NCBI GenBank assembly: GCA_944338265.1
Contig: CALVLO010000020.1
Location: forward strand, 1-13,794
DNA: 13,794 nucleotides
DNA from: an uncultured Clostridia bacterium
GTDB lineage: Bacteria; Bacillota; Clostridia; Christensenellales; Borkfalkiaceae
Direction of reading: 5' to 3'
Shown piece by piece: positions 1 through 7,800 of the stretch (its first letter is position 1; every line of letters starts with the position of its first letter). The notes below the pieces were generated by a model, which ran no database searches, had not been told where the DNA came from, and saw only the letters and a program-made list of their open reading frames with translations. The translations under genes were made by a program, and so were the position numbers.

Positions 1-240
1 GGGGGAAGCCGCCGCCTCCGCGGCGGCAGGGGGGATAACCCTTGATTTTAATAGCGTTTCTATTCTTCCAATCTATCCTCTCGCCTTTCAGCGTTATTGC
101 TATTTCCCGCCCCCCTTAACGCGGCAGCGCCGCTTTAGGGGGGGAAGCCGCCGCCTCCGCGGCGGCAGGGGGGATAACCCTTGATTTTAATAGCGTTTCT
201 ATTCTTCCAATCTATCTTCTCGCCTTTCAGCGTTGTTGCC
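1..240. repeat. Direct repeat of a 139-bp unit, about 1.7 copies
   Basis: The segment from position 1 recurs with an offset of 139 bp: the string AAGCCGCCGCC is at 6 and again at 145, and ATAGCGTTTC at 51 and at 190. The two copies are nearly identical through about 236, then diverge. A third partial copy of the GC-rich part is at 600-673. The unit contains a CCGCCGCC/GGCGGCGG palindrome and a C-run/G-run pair. Confidence 0.85.
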
Positions 241-251
241 TTCCATTCCCG

Positions 252-460
252 CCCCCCTTAACACTTGTTTTAAGGGGGGACTTAGGGGGGATTCCCCACT
301 TTGCCTTCCCCCTCGGGGGAAGGGGGACCGCTTGCGGTGGATGAGGGGATCCCCTTATTTTTCATAGCGTTTCCCCTCATCACCGCCTACGGCGGAGCTT
401 CCCCCCAAGGGGAAGCCTTTCCTCCCATCCCCGCCGCCGAGCGCATCGCGCTCGGCGGCT
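252..460. repeat. Mosaic module A, copy 1
   Basis: This stretch is nearly the same as 1343-1550. Both copies run in the same order: a CCCCCCTTAA...TTAAGGGGGG inverted repeat, a CTTAGGGGGGAT string, GGGGGACCGCTTGCGGTGG, an ATAGCGT motif, CCGCCTACGGCGG, CTTCCCCCCAAGGGGAAG, and a terminal 12-bp-stem palindrome. The copies differ by small indels. Confidence 0.85.
433..459. repeat. Palindrome, 12-bp GC stem with 3-nt loop (copy 1 of 3)
   Basis: GCCGCCGAGCGC at 433-444 pairs perfectly with GCGCTCGGCGGC at 448-459 across the loop ATC. Identical copies lie at 1523-1549 and 1803-1829. No T-run follows this copy, so it is unlikely to be a terminator here. Confidence 0.9.
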
Positions 461-599
461 TTCCGCCCAAACGCTATCGCCCAACAGCAGCTCCGCCACG
501 TTCACGGAGGGATTTGTAGGAACTCTTCGCCTCCCTTCTCCCACCACTTGGCGCCCTCTTGGAGGGAGCTGGCGAGCGTAAGCGAGCCTGAGGGAGTTC

Positions 600-673
600 C
601 CCGCCCCCCTTAACGCGGCAACGCCGCTTTAAGGGGGGGAAGCCGCCGCCTCCGCGGCGGCAGGGGGGATCAT
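600..673. repeat. GC-rich module C, third copy
   Basis: The segment CCGCCCCCCTTAACGCGGCA, a short loop, a G-run, then a CCGCCGCC...GGCGGC palindrome and GGGGGGAT repeats the sequence at 109-174, with one base added in the central hairpin. A partial copy begins the window. The order matches, but the flanking sequence differs after GGGGGGAT. Confidence 0.8.
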
Positions 674-741
674 CTTATCCCAACAGCACCTCGGCAGGGC
701 GCTTCTCGCGCCAAACAAGAGAGCGTTCAGAGAGGTTCTGC

Positions 742-774
742 ATATTGCACTTATTGTACATACAAATGCAATAT
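742..774. repeat. Nested AT-rich inverted repeat
   Basis: ATATTGCA (742-749) pairs with TGCAATAT (767-774), and inside it TTGTA (754-758) pairs with TACAA (761-765). It lies at the left edge of an AT-rich island in an otherwise GC-rich repeat field, with a run of nine C at 783-791 just beyond. It may be an operator or an RNA hairpin; nothing adjacent decides. Confidence 0.5.
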
Positions 775-979
775 AACCGATACCCCCCCCCGAGTAACAA
801 CAAGTTTATAAATTAGACTACATAATCCTACGCCATGAAACTACTATAAACTGCCCGCTGTGTCAATGTTTTCCAACGCTTTTTGCGCGATATTTATGCA
901 CCATTTTTGTATAAATACCCCCGCATTTGTGCAACTATACCACCCCCAATATCTACAAATACCCCCTCCATATTTGAAC

Positions 980-1005
980 AAAAAACGCCCCCTCTCGGAG
1001 CGTTT
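980..1005 (-). terminator. Possible leftward intrinsic terminator
   Basis: On the minus strand AAACGCTCC pairs with GGGGCGTTT (one G-T pair) across a small loop, and the T-run extends for six bases. No gene ends close to it. The nearest minus-strand gene is the histidine kinase, about 900 bp upstream of this site, so it could end a long read-through transcript from that operon. Confidence 0.35.
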
Positions 1006-1244
1006 CTCAAAATGATATAAAACTCTATAAACCCGCCAAAATCCACCTCTCTCCCCTGCCTTTGCGCCCTCTTGAAGGAATGCAAGCAAACCCCTTAGCA
1101 CCCTCTTTAAGGTGGTTCTCCGCGCCCTTTTTCATAGCGTTTTCTACCTAAGCCTCCCCGCGCCCCCTCTTCCTCTTGCCTCCCCTTGTTGTCCAAGGGG
1201 AGGGTAGGGTGGGGATAAGGTTTTGCCCCTTTTTCATAGCGTTT

Positions 1245-1340
1245 TTCATCTTAGCCCCAACTCCCACCGCCCCTACGGGGCACCTCCCTCACGAGGGAGG
1301 CAAGCACTATTCCCTCGGCGCCCTCTCTGAAAGAGCTTCC
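1245..1340. repeat. Mosaic module B, copy 1
   Basis: This stretch is paired with 1603-1700. Both contain CTCCCACCGCCCCTACGGGG, then a CCTCCCTC/GAGGGAGG hairpin, then CAAGCAC and a CTCTCT tail. Both follow an ATAGCGTTTT motif and a CATCTTA string. Confidence 0.8.
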
Positions 1341-1342
1341 CA

Positions 1343-1550
1343 CCCCCCTTAACACTCCGCAGGAGTTTTAAGGGGGGACTTAGGGGGGATCGCCCTTGCC
1401 TTCCCCTTGGGGGGAAGGGGGACCGCTTGCGGTGGATGAGGAGCACCTCTTTTTTATAGCGTCTCCCCTCATCACCGCCTACGGCGGAGCTTCCCCCCAA
1501 GGGGAAGCCTTTCCTCATCCCCGCCGCCGAGCGCATCGCGCTCGGCGGCT
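1343..1550. repeat. Mosaic module A, copy 2
   Basis: This is the second copy of the module at 252-460, in the same orientation about 1.09 kb away. It carries a short insertion in the first inverted-repeat loop and a variant ATAGCGTC instead of ATAGCGTT. Confidence 0.85.
1523..1549. repeat. Palindrome, 12-bp GC stem (copy 2 of 3)
   Basis: This is an exact copy of the palindrome at 433-459, closing module A copy 2. It is followed by TACCTTATCTTTATAG, which is only moderately T-rich. Confidence 0.9.
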
Positions 1551-1602
1551 ACCTTATCTTTATAGAGTTTCCGCTTTTACACCCTATTTTTGATAGCGTT
1601 TT

Positions 1603-1700
1603 CCATCTTAACCCCACTCCCACCGCCCCTACGGGGCACCTCCCTCAACGAGGGAGGCAAGCACCATTCCCTTGGCTCCCTCTCTAAGGAAGTTCCCCCC
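1603..1700. repeat. Mosaic module B, copy 2
   Basis: This is the second copy of the module at 1245-1340, in the same orientation. One inserted A in the hairpin loop and scattered substitutions separate the two. Confidence 0.8.
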
Positions 1701-1802
1701 ACTCTTATTTTCATAGCGTTTCTACTTTTAGCCTTCCCCTTAGGGGGGAAGGTGGTTACCTCCCGCCGCAACTGCGGCGGGAGGTAAGCGGATGAGGGGA
1801 AC

Positions 1803-1829
1803 GCCGCCGAGCGCATCGCGCTCGGCGGC
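1803..1829. repeat. Palindrome, 12-bp GC stem (copy 3 of 3)
   Basis: This is an exact copy of the palindrome at 433-459, about 80 bp past the kinase stop codon. On the plus strand it is followed by TGCCTTATTTTTATAG and could weakly terminate rightward transcription. On the minus strand, the direction of the kinase, no T-run follows. Confidence 0.85.
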
Positions 1830-1909
1830 TGCCTTATTTTTATAGCGTTTCCGCTTTTACGCCCTATTTTTCATAGCGTTTGTGCTCTTATGCCTGCGGA
1901 CGACGTTCT

Positions 1910-3913
1910 TTATGCGAGCGGCAACGTTGCGGAAAATACCGTAATGCCATCCCTCCGCTCATACGTCAGTTCGCCGTGCATGGCGCGGACGGCTGACTGC
2001 GCCAAGAACAAACCGAGCCCGAGATTATCTTCGGAGGCATCGCCCGAAACAAACGGCTCGAAAATATTTTTATCCGTTGCGACGCCCCTGCCGTCATCGG
2101 CGATCTCCAAGCGACACATCCCCTTGCGTCTAATGGCGGTAACGGACAGATGCGTACAGAGCGCGTGCTCGATGGCGTTCAAGATCAAATTGAAGATCAC
2201 GCTTTCCAGCGCCGCGCGTTTGGCGTAGACATTTAATTTTTCGGGCAGCGAAACGGTTAGGAGGATCCCGTTTGCCTCGCAATCGGGGCGAAGGTCGGCT
2301 GCCACTTTTTGCACGAGCGCGCTTACGTTGAGCACCTCGGATTGTTCGGCAATATAATTCTGCCTGCCGTACTTCCCGAGGTCGGCAAAATCCTTTTTGA
2401 GCTCCGTGTTTTTCTGCAAAAGGTCATCTACCTTCGTCGCCTGCTCGGGCGCGGAAATGCAATGCCGCAAATCGGAAAGCGCGCCGCCCATGGAGGAGAC
2501 CGTCTTCTTCATATCGTGGCTGACATACAGCAAAATTTTATCGCGTTCGGCGAGGACCTCTTGCAGGCTCTGCGTCTGCCGCTCGACCTCCTGCTCCAAA
2601 TTGGCTGTAAGATAGCGGTTGCGGATCTCGGCGGAAATAAATTCGCGGAAGCCGAGGACAAGCGTGACGGCGAGCATCCCCATACACAGCCAAAACGCGG
2701 GGGAAAACACCAAAAGCGGGAACGACCCGCCGAGGAACAGTGCTGCCAAAACCAGCGCTGCGGCGAGCATGCAATTGAGGCGCAGCCCGAACTGCCTGCC
2801 CCTGTACACATCGAAGGCGGTAAAACCGAGGACGGCGGCGATGCAGACCGCCGCCAAAACGGTATAGGCGATGCACACGGCGGTGTAGGCGCCGTTACAA
2901 AAGGGCGAGAAGAACGCCAGCGCGCCCGCGACGGCCGCAACGGCACCCGCAGCGTATAAGACGGGGATGCGCCCTATCCGCTTCGGGAGATACAGCGTGG
3001 CGGAGGCGAGGATCAGCGCCACGGAAAGACGGCGCAAGGCGAGCACGAAATACGGCGCGGCGGAAAATCCGAACAGCAGGTAGGTAGAAAACAGCATCAA
3101 AAATACGCCGATGGCAAACAGAAGCTGCGGCACGAACGCACGCGAACGCTTCAAAATACAAATAAAGAGGAATATGAGCAGCGTCGCCGCCCCGATGATC
3201 GCGCCGATCAGGAGCATCGAGCGGTTCTGCGCAACGGCTCTGCGGACAGCCCCGTCTTCGCCGATCAAGATCCCGCCCGAGAGCCCGATAAAGTTCTCGT
3301 TATCCGCCTCGTAATGGATGGTCACGGCGCACTCCCGCGAATATTTGCTCTCGGCAGAGACGGAAAGATCGAGAAACAGGGGCTGCGTGGCAGTGCGGTG
3401 CATGACGGTTTCGTCAAATTCGGACGGCGAGGAAAAGTTGACGTAATACCCGATATTGTACCGATCGATCTCACCGAGATACGCCTGATTTTCGTACTGC
3501 ACATACACACTGCACGCGGAAAATACGGGAGGGAGATACATGGTGAGGTGCCAGCTGCCATCCGGACGCAAGAGATGCTCCAAACGCCCGCTCTCCGCCC
3601 ACTCTTCCATCGACAGCGTATCGAGATAAAACCGATACGTTCCCCGCCGCGCGGGGGTGCCGCCGTCTGCATTGGAGACGGTCTCGCTCAGCTCGGCAAA
3701 ATCGTTGGGAAGGTAGTTGAACGCCGTCATGCGCATCACCCCGTTTACGTCCAGAACGCTGACGGTATTAACGGAGACGCCCGCGATCTCCTTTTTGCGG
3801 ACAGGCGTATCTTCAATGGCGTTTTGCCCCGCAAAGCCCAAAATGAGCGAAAATGCGAGGCACACGCAAAACAGACCCAAAAGGAGCAGCAGATTTTTTA
3901 CGTTCTTTTTCAT
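1910..3913 (-). CDS. 7TM sensor histidine kinase
   Basis: A 667-residue membrane sensor kinase. One N-terminal membrane segment (residues 8-28) is followed by about 200 residues predicted outside the cell, then seven closely spaced hydrophobic segments (about 233-421), a layout like the 7TMR-DISM receptors. A short coiled coil (about 436-458) leads into the kinase core: H-box with His466 in LLYVSHDMKK, N-box FNLILNAIEHAL (574-585), G1 DDGRG (606-610), IFEPF (617-621) and G2 LGLGLF (631-636). It should autophosphorylate on His466 and pass phosphate to the regulator encoded just before it. The ATG overlaps the regulator stop (ATGA), with GGGGGA 6 nt upstream, so the pair is translationally coupled. 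Odd point: the residue four after the histidine is Lys470 where HisKA kinases usually have Thr/Asn, and no proline follows. The ligand is unknown. Confidence 0.92.
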   Translation of the reverse strand: MKKNVKNLLLLLGLFCVCLAFSLILGFAGQNAIEDTPVRKKEIAGVSVNTVSVLDVNGVMRMTAFNYLPNDFAELSETVSNADGGTPARRGTYRFYLDTLSMEEWAESGRLEHLLRPDGSWHLTMYLPPVFSACSVYVQYENQAYLGEIDRYNIGYYVNFSSPSEFDETVMHRTATQPLFLDLSVSAESKYSRECAVTIHYEADNENFIGLSGGILIGEDGAVRRAVAQNRSMLLIGAIIGAATLLIFLFICILKRSRAFVPQLLFAIGVFLMLFSTYLLFGFSAAPYFVLALRRLSVALILASATLYLPKRIGRIPVLYAAGAVAAVAGALAFFSPFCNGAYTAVCIAYTVLAAVCIAAVLGFTAFDVYRGRQFGLRLNCMLAAALVLAALFLGGSFPLLVFSPAFWLCMGMLAVTLVLGFREFISAEIRNRYLTANLEQEVERQTQSLQEVLAERDKILLYVSHDMKKTVSSMGGALSDLRHCISAPEQATKVDDLLQKNTELKKDFADLGKYGRQNYIAEQSEVLNVSALVQKVAADLRPDCEANGILLTVSLPEKLNVYAKRAALESVIFNLILNAIEHALCTHLSVTAIRRKGMCRLEIADDGRGVATDKNIFEPFVSGDASEDNLGLGLFLAQSAVRAMHGELTYERRDGITVFSATLPLA

Positions 3914-4590
3914 AGATCATCCCCCGTAAAACAATATCCCCGATTAAATTGCGTGCGGACAATATCGGCAGCCGGCAGCGCGGCTTTCAGCTTTCTGCGC
4001 AAGGAAGAAAGGTGCGCGCGGATCGTAGTGGTATGCAGACTTGGCGCACACCAGATCTTTTCGTAGATCTCGTCGGCAGTAAAATACCTGCCGCGGTTTT
4101 TGACGAGAAAGAACAGGATGTTAAACTCGGACGGCGTGAGCGAGACCGACATATTCTTATATTTGACCGTGCGGGTATTGGCGTTGACAGAAAACGCGCC
4201 GAAGCGCTCCACCGCATCCGTCTCGGGCAGCAGCCGCAGCGCGATATGCGCTTCCAAAAGGCGCATGGAACAGGGCTTTACCACATAATCGGCTGCACCC
4301 GACGTGAGCCCCGCAAACATGTTCTCCTCCCCGCTCAGAGAAGTGAGGATGATGACGGGCGGCAATACGGGAAATGCCCCAAAGAGCTCCAGCCCCATGC
4401 TGTTTTTGAGGATCAGGTCCAAAACGACGGCGTCGAAATTCCCCTTGTGCTCCAAAAGGCTGACGGCGCCTTCCACGTCGGAAGCCGTAAAGACGGTATT
4501 CCGAGGAGAAAAATGCGCGGTCATTTCTGCCTTTAATTGCTCATCGTCTTCCACAAAAAGCAGCTTTCTGCCGTAAATGGTGTAATTCAT
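3910..4590 (-). CDS. OmpR/PhoB-family response regulator
   Basis: A cytoplasmic DNA-binding regulator of 226 residues, normal for the family. The receiver domain (about 8-122) shows the acidic pair Asp15/Asp16 in FVEDDE, phospho-acceptor Asp58 in VVLDLI, Thr83 and Lys105 in YVVKP. A winged-helix domain (about 128-222) has LTPSEFNILFFL, a recognition helix around TTTIRAHLSSLRRKL, and RGYCF in the wing. I chose the ATG at 4590 because AGGGAGG-type sequence (AGGAGGG at 4596-4602) lies 5 nt upstream. An in-frame ATG at 4647 would add 19 residues that do not look like the family, and the best promoter would start RNA at about 4654, inside that start's own binding site. It is the first gene of an operon with the kinase, and is probably the regulator of the divergent surface-protein operon. 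Confidence 0.93.
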   Translation of the reverse strand: MNYTIYGRKLLFVEDDEQLKAEMTAHFSPRNTVFTASDVEGAVSLLEHKGNFDAVVLDLILKNSMGLELFGAFPVLPPVIILTSLSGEENMFAGLTSGAADYVVKPCSMRLLEAHIALRLLPETDAVERFGAFSVNANTRTVKYKNMSVSLTPSEFNILFFLVKNRGRYFTADEIYEKIWCAPSLHTTTIRAHLSSLRRKLKAALPAADIVRTQFNRGYCFTGDDL

Positions 4591-4660
4591 GCGCGCCCTC
4601 CTCTCCGCCGCCATTGTTGTGCTCCCGTAAGGAAAAATCGGGTTCATATTCCTCCCTTAC

Positions 4661-4689
4661 AGTATAGCAAATTACCCCCCCCCATGCAA
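4661..4689 (-). promoter_or_regulatory. Sigma-A promoter of the two-component operon with G9 spacer tract
   Basis: On the minus strand a -35 box TTGCAT (4684-4689) and an extended -10 box TGC-TATACT (TATACT at 4661-4666) are separated by exactly 17 bp. The spacer starts with nine consecutive G (C on the plus strand, 4675-4683). RNA should start near 4654. A homopolymer this long in the spacer is prone to slippage, and each gained or lost base would shift the -35/-10 distance. Confidence 0.75.
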
Positions 4690-4719
4690 GCGCTGCAACG
4701 AACGTCTCCGCATTCCGTT

Positions 4720-4739
4720 TGTAAAGAATTGTTAAGAAT
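4720..4739. promoter_or_regulatory. Tandem 10-bp repeat, probable response-regulator site
   Basis: TGTAAAGAAT (4720-4729) is followed directly by TGTTAAGAAT (4730-4739), differing at one base. A head-to-tail repeat at about one helical turn is the usual target form for OmpR/PhoB-type dimers. It lies between the two divergent promoters, about 30 bp upstream of the regulator's -35 box and about 24 bp upstream of the likely -35 region of the surface-protein promoter. It could therefore serve activation of the surface operon and autoregulation. Confidence 0.55.
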
Positions 4740-4762
4740 GCCGCGCGCGGGGGGATTATTCT

Positions 4763-4791
4763 TTTCGCCGTATGCCGCTCTGTGGTACAAT
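4763..4791 (+). promoter_or_regulatory. Promoter of the surface-protein operon, weak -35
   Basis: An extended -10 box TGG-TACAAT (TACAAT at 4786-4791) lies 53 bp before the start codon. Seventeen bases upstream the -35 position reads TTTCGC, a poor match. A good -10 with a poor -35, and a tandem repeat just upstream, fits a promoter that needs an activator. Confidence 0.5.
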
Positions 4792-4844
4792 CGCTGATGG
4801 AAACTACCCCGGAAAGCTCTTCCGTAAGACAAGGGAGGTACTTT

Positions 4845-7800
4845 ATGACGGTAAAAAAGGGATGGCGCTTCGTATTGGTGATGGCGCTTGCGGCACTCTG
4901 CATTTTGGCAGGCGCGCTGTTGCTCCGCCCGACGGTTTCGGCGCAGGCGGAAAACAGCAGCAACGGAACAAACACAAACGGCGAATGGCATGGCACACAG
5001 ACGACAAACAACCTCATCTATGTGAGCGACGGCACGGGCAAAGAGTCGACGAAATCTCTGGCGGCATTCGGTTGGCAAAACGTCGGTCACGTCTATCCGT
5101 ATTCCCGCCACTATACCCACAGCGAAGTGAAATTAGAAACCGAAAGCTACGGTTGGGGCATCCAAGCAAACAACGGCGACGACGACATCGGCAACAGCCA
5201 TTATAACAACGGCGTTTGGTATAGGATCACCCTTTCCGACGCCGACAGAATCAAGGCAGCCAAGGGCGATTTGAAGATCTCCGCCTCTTCCGTCAACTAC
5301 AGACAGGCAGCGGCGACACATCAGGTCTCCTTAAAGCTGTTCTTCGACAATGCCGCAGGAGAACAAATTCACGCTATAGAGGAAAAACGAGAGATCAAGA
5401 GCAGCGCTGTGACGCTGAGCATCTCCGATCAAACCGTTCCCGCCGATACGGCTTCTATCCGCTACTACGTCTCCAACCGCGGCAGCCTCGCCGCCCGCCC
5501 CTTCATCGGCGGTTTGCAATGCTATCTGACGGATACAAAGGCGCCGCAGGCGACAAGTTCGGCTTTGGTGGAAAATCCCGCCATTACAGAACGAGGCGGG
5601 GCAATCAAGGGCGATACCGTTTCGTACTCCGTTTCCTTTGACGAAAAAGTTTCCGTAACGAACGCCGGAACAGCAAAGATCTCTGTGGCAGGAACACAAG
5701 TTACGGCAAGCGGACATACGCTTTCCACTGCGGGCGGGATCGGTACCGTGACATATTCCTTTGTTATCCCGAGCGTAAAGCAGAATGGTACAATCAGCTT
5801 TTTAGGAGTCGAAAACTGCACCGTTGCAGACGAAGCGGGCAACCAAAGCACGGTCTCTTACAGCGGCTCGCCCGCCACGCTGCCCTATTACAAAACAATG
5901 CAGGTGACGACCACTCACGAAAATGTAGCGCAGGTAGGCTTAACGACTGCAACATACGGCACAGACTACACCGCTACGCTTTCCGCGAAGACGGGTTACA
6001 GCCTGCCTGCCTCCATCCGCGTGACGGCGGGTGACGCCGAACTTACGGCAAATACAGCGTATACATACAACCGGCAAACGGGCAGGCTGACCATCTACGG
6101 CAAGTATATTACAGATGACATCGGGATCGCTGCAAGAGGCGTACCCAAGCAATATACCGTTACATTGGAAGCAGAAGGCGGCACGGGCGGCACAGGTTCC
6201 GTTCAGGCGACATACAATGCCGCCATGCCCGAGATCGCGCCCCCTGTCCGCACGGGCTATCGCTTCGGCGGGTATTTTACCGCACAAGAAGGCGGCGGCA
6301 CGCAGTACTACTCCGACCAAGGCAAAAGCACCGCAACCTATACAACGGCAGGAGAAATGACGCTCTACGCCAAATGGACGGCGAATACTTATACGGTAAC
6401 ATACAACGCCAACAAGCCCGCAGAGGCGAGCACGGCAGTAACGGGCAGCACGGGCGGAAGCACCCATACCTACGATACGCCGAGCGCGCTTACGAAAAAC
6501 GGATTTTCGCTTACGGGCTGGACGTTTATGGGCTGGGCGACGACAAGCGGCGGAGACGTCGTTTATGCAGACGGCGCGCTCATCAGCGATCTGACCGCCG
6601 AACAAAACGGCGCCGTCACCCTCTATGCCGTATGGCAGCCAAACACCTATACCGTCACATACGATGCCAACAAACCCGCAGGGGCAAGCGCGGAAGTGAC
6701 GGGCAGCACGGGCGAAAGCGACCATACCTACGATGCGCAGAGCGCGCTTGCGATCAACGGCTTTTCACTTGCAGGATGGACGTTTACAGGCTGGGCAACG
6801 GCAGGCGGCGGAGACGTTGCCTATCCCGGCGGCGCGACGGTCAGCAATCTGACCCCCGTGCAAAACGGCACCGTCACCCTCTATGCCGTATGGCAGGCAA
6901 ATACCTATACGGTGCGCTACGAATCCAACCGTCCGAGCAATGCGAGCGGCGCAGTTGCGGGCGCAACGGGACCCTCCTCCCATGTCTACGATACGCCGAG
7001 CGCGCTTGCGGAAAACAGCTTTTCGCTTGCAGGGTGGACGTTCCTCGGTTGGAATACGCAACAGGACGGCAAAGGCACGGCTTATCCGAACAAGGCAAGC
7101 GTAAGCACGCTCGTTGCAGAAAGCGGCGGGGAGATCACCCTCTATGCCGTATGGCAGGCAAACACTTATACGGTCACATACGATGCCAACAAGCCCGCTG
7201 GCGCAAGCACGGAAGTGGCGGGCAGCACAGGCGGAAGCACCCATACCTACGATACGCCGAGCAAACTTACGATGAACAGCTTTTCGCTCACGGGGTGGAC
7301 GTTCCTCGGCTGGAATACGCAACGGGACGGCAAAGGCACGGCTTATTCGGACGGGGCAAGCGTGAGCACGCTCGCGACGGATGGGGAGATCGCCCTCTAC
7401 GGCGTATGGGAAGCCAACGCCTATACGATCTCGCTGAACGCTACGGGCGGCAGCAACTCCGGTTCGGTCGGCGCAACGTTCGATAGCGCGCTCCCCGCTC
7501 TCCCCTCCCTCCCCGCACGCCACGGATATAACTTCCTCGGCTATTTCGATGCGGAAACGGGCGGCGCACAATACTACGGCGCGGACGGCAAGGCTCTGGC
7601 GGATAAGAAATTCACAACGGACGGTGATCTCGAGCTGTATGCACAGTGGAATCCCGTCACCTATACCGTCCAACTGTACAGCACGGGCAATTACATCACC
7701 ACCCTGCCCGCAGTGACGTTCGGCAGCCTCTGCCTGCCCTCCGCGCAGTCGCTTGCGCTCTCGCGCAGCAACTTCGACTTCGTCGGCTGGAATATGTACG

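Larger units (their letters stand above)
1..1909. repeat. Gene-free mosaic of GC-rich palindromic repeat modules
   Basis: I find no supportable gene in this 1.9-kb stretch. It is built from recurring modules: a 139-bp unit repeated at the left edge, a module of about 208 bp present twice, a module of about 100 bp present twice, 27-bp GC-rich palindromes present three times, and ten copies of a short ATAGCGT-centred motif. Most modules can fold into hairpins. Short open frames here lack ribosome binding sites, and their residues simply translate repeat sequence, so I leave them out. An AT-rich island at about 720-1030 interrupts the mosaic. The kinase gene at 1910 ends into this region without an obvious terminator close by. 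Confidence 0.8.

Noticed and set aside
301..519. Small plus-strand frame in the repeat field
   Set aside because: It translates repeat module A; a near copy at 1396-1593 differs by indels that break the frame, so the protein is not conserved.
844..1101. Two overlapping minus-strand frames in the AT-rich island
   Set aside because: No ribosome binding site, low-complexity Gly-rich text from the C-run strings, no family pattern.
1..1909. CRISPR array
   Set aside because: Repeats are of different kinds and lengths, spacing is irregular, and no unique spacers of constant length are seen.
2309..2959. 216-codon plus-strand frame opposite the histidine kinase
   Set aside because: It is antisense to the conserved kinase core; composition and lack of a binding site mark it as a shadow.
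3314..4066. 250-codon plus-strand frame opposite the kinase N-terminus and regulator
   Set aside because: It spans two well-supported genes on the other strand and shows no family features.
4591..4647. 19-residue N-terminal extension of the response regulator
   Set aside because: The extension is not receiver-like, its binding site is only 3 nt from the ATG, and the predicted TSS falls inside that site.
4782..4844. Upstream extension of the surface protein from a GTG
   Set aside because: The TACAAT -10 box lies within it, and the ATG at 4845 has a strong binding site followed by a classic signal peptide.
6374..7486. 370-codon plus-strand frame with Arg-rich repeats
   Set aside because: It is a frame-shifted reading of the 258-bp DNA repeats; the repeated Arg-rich text follows from the same DNA periodicity.
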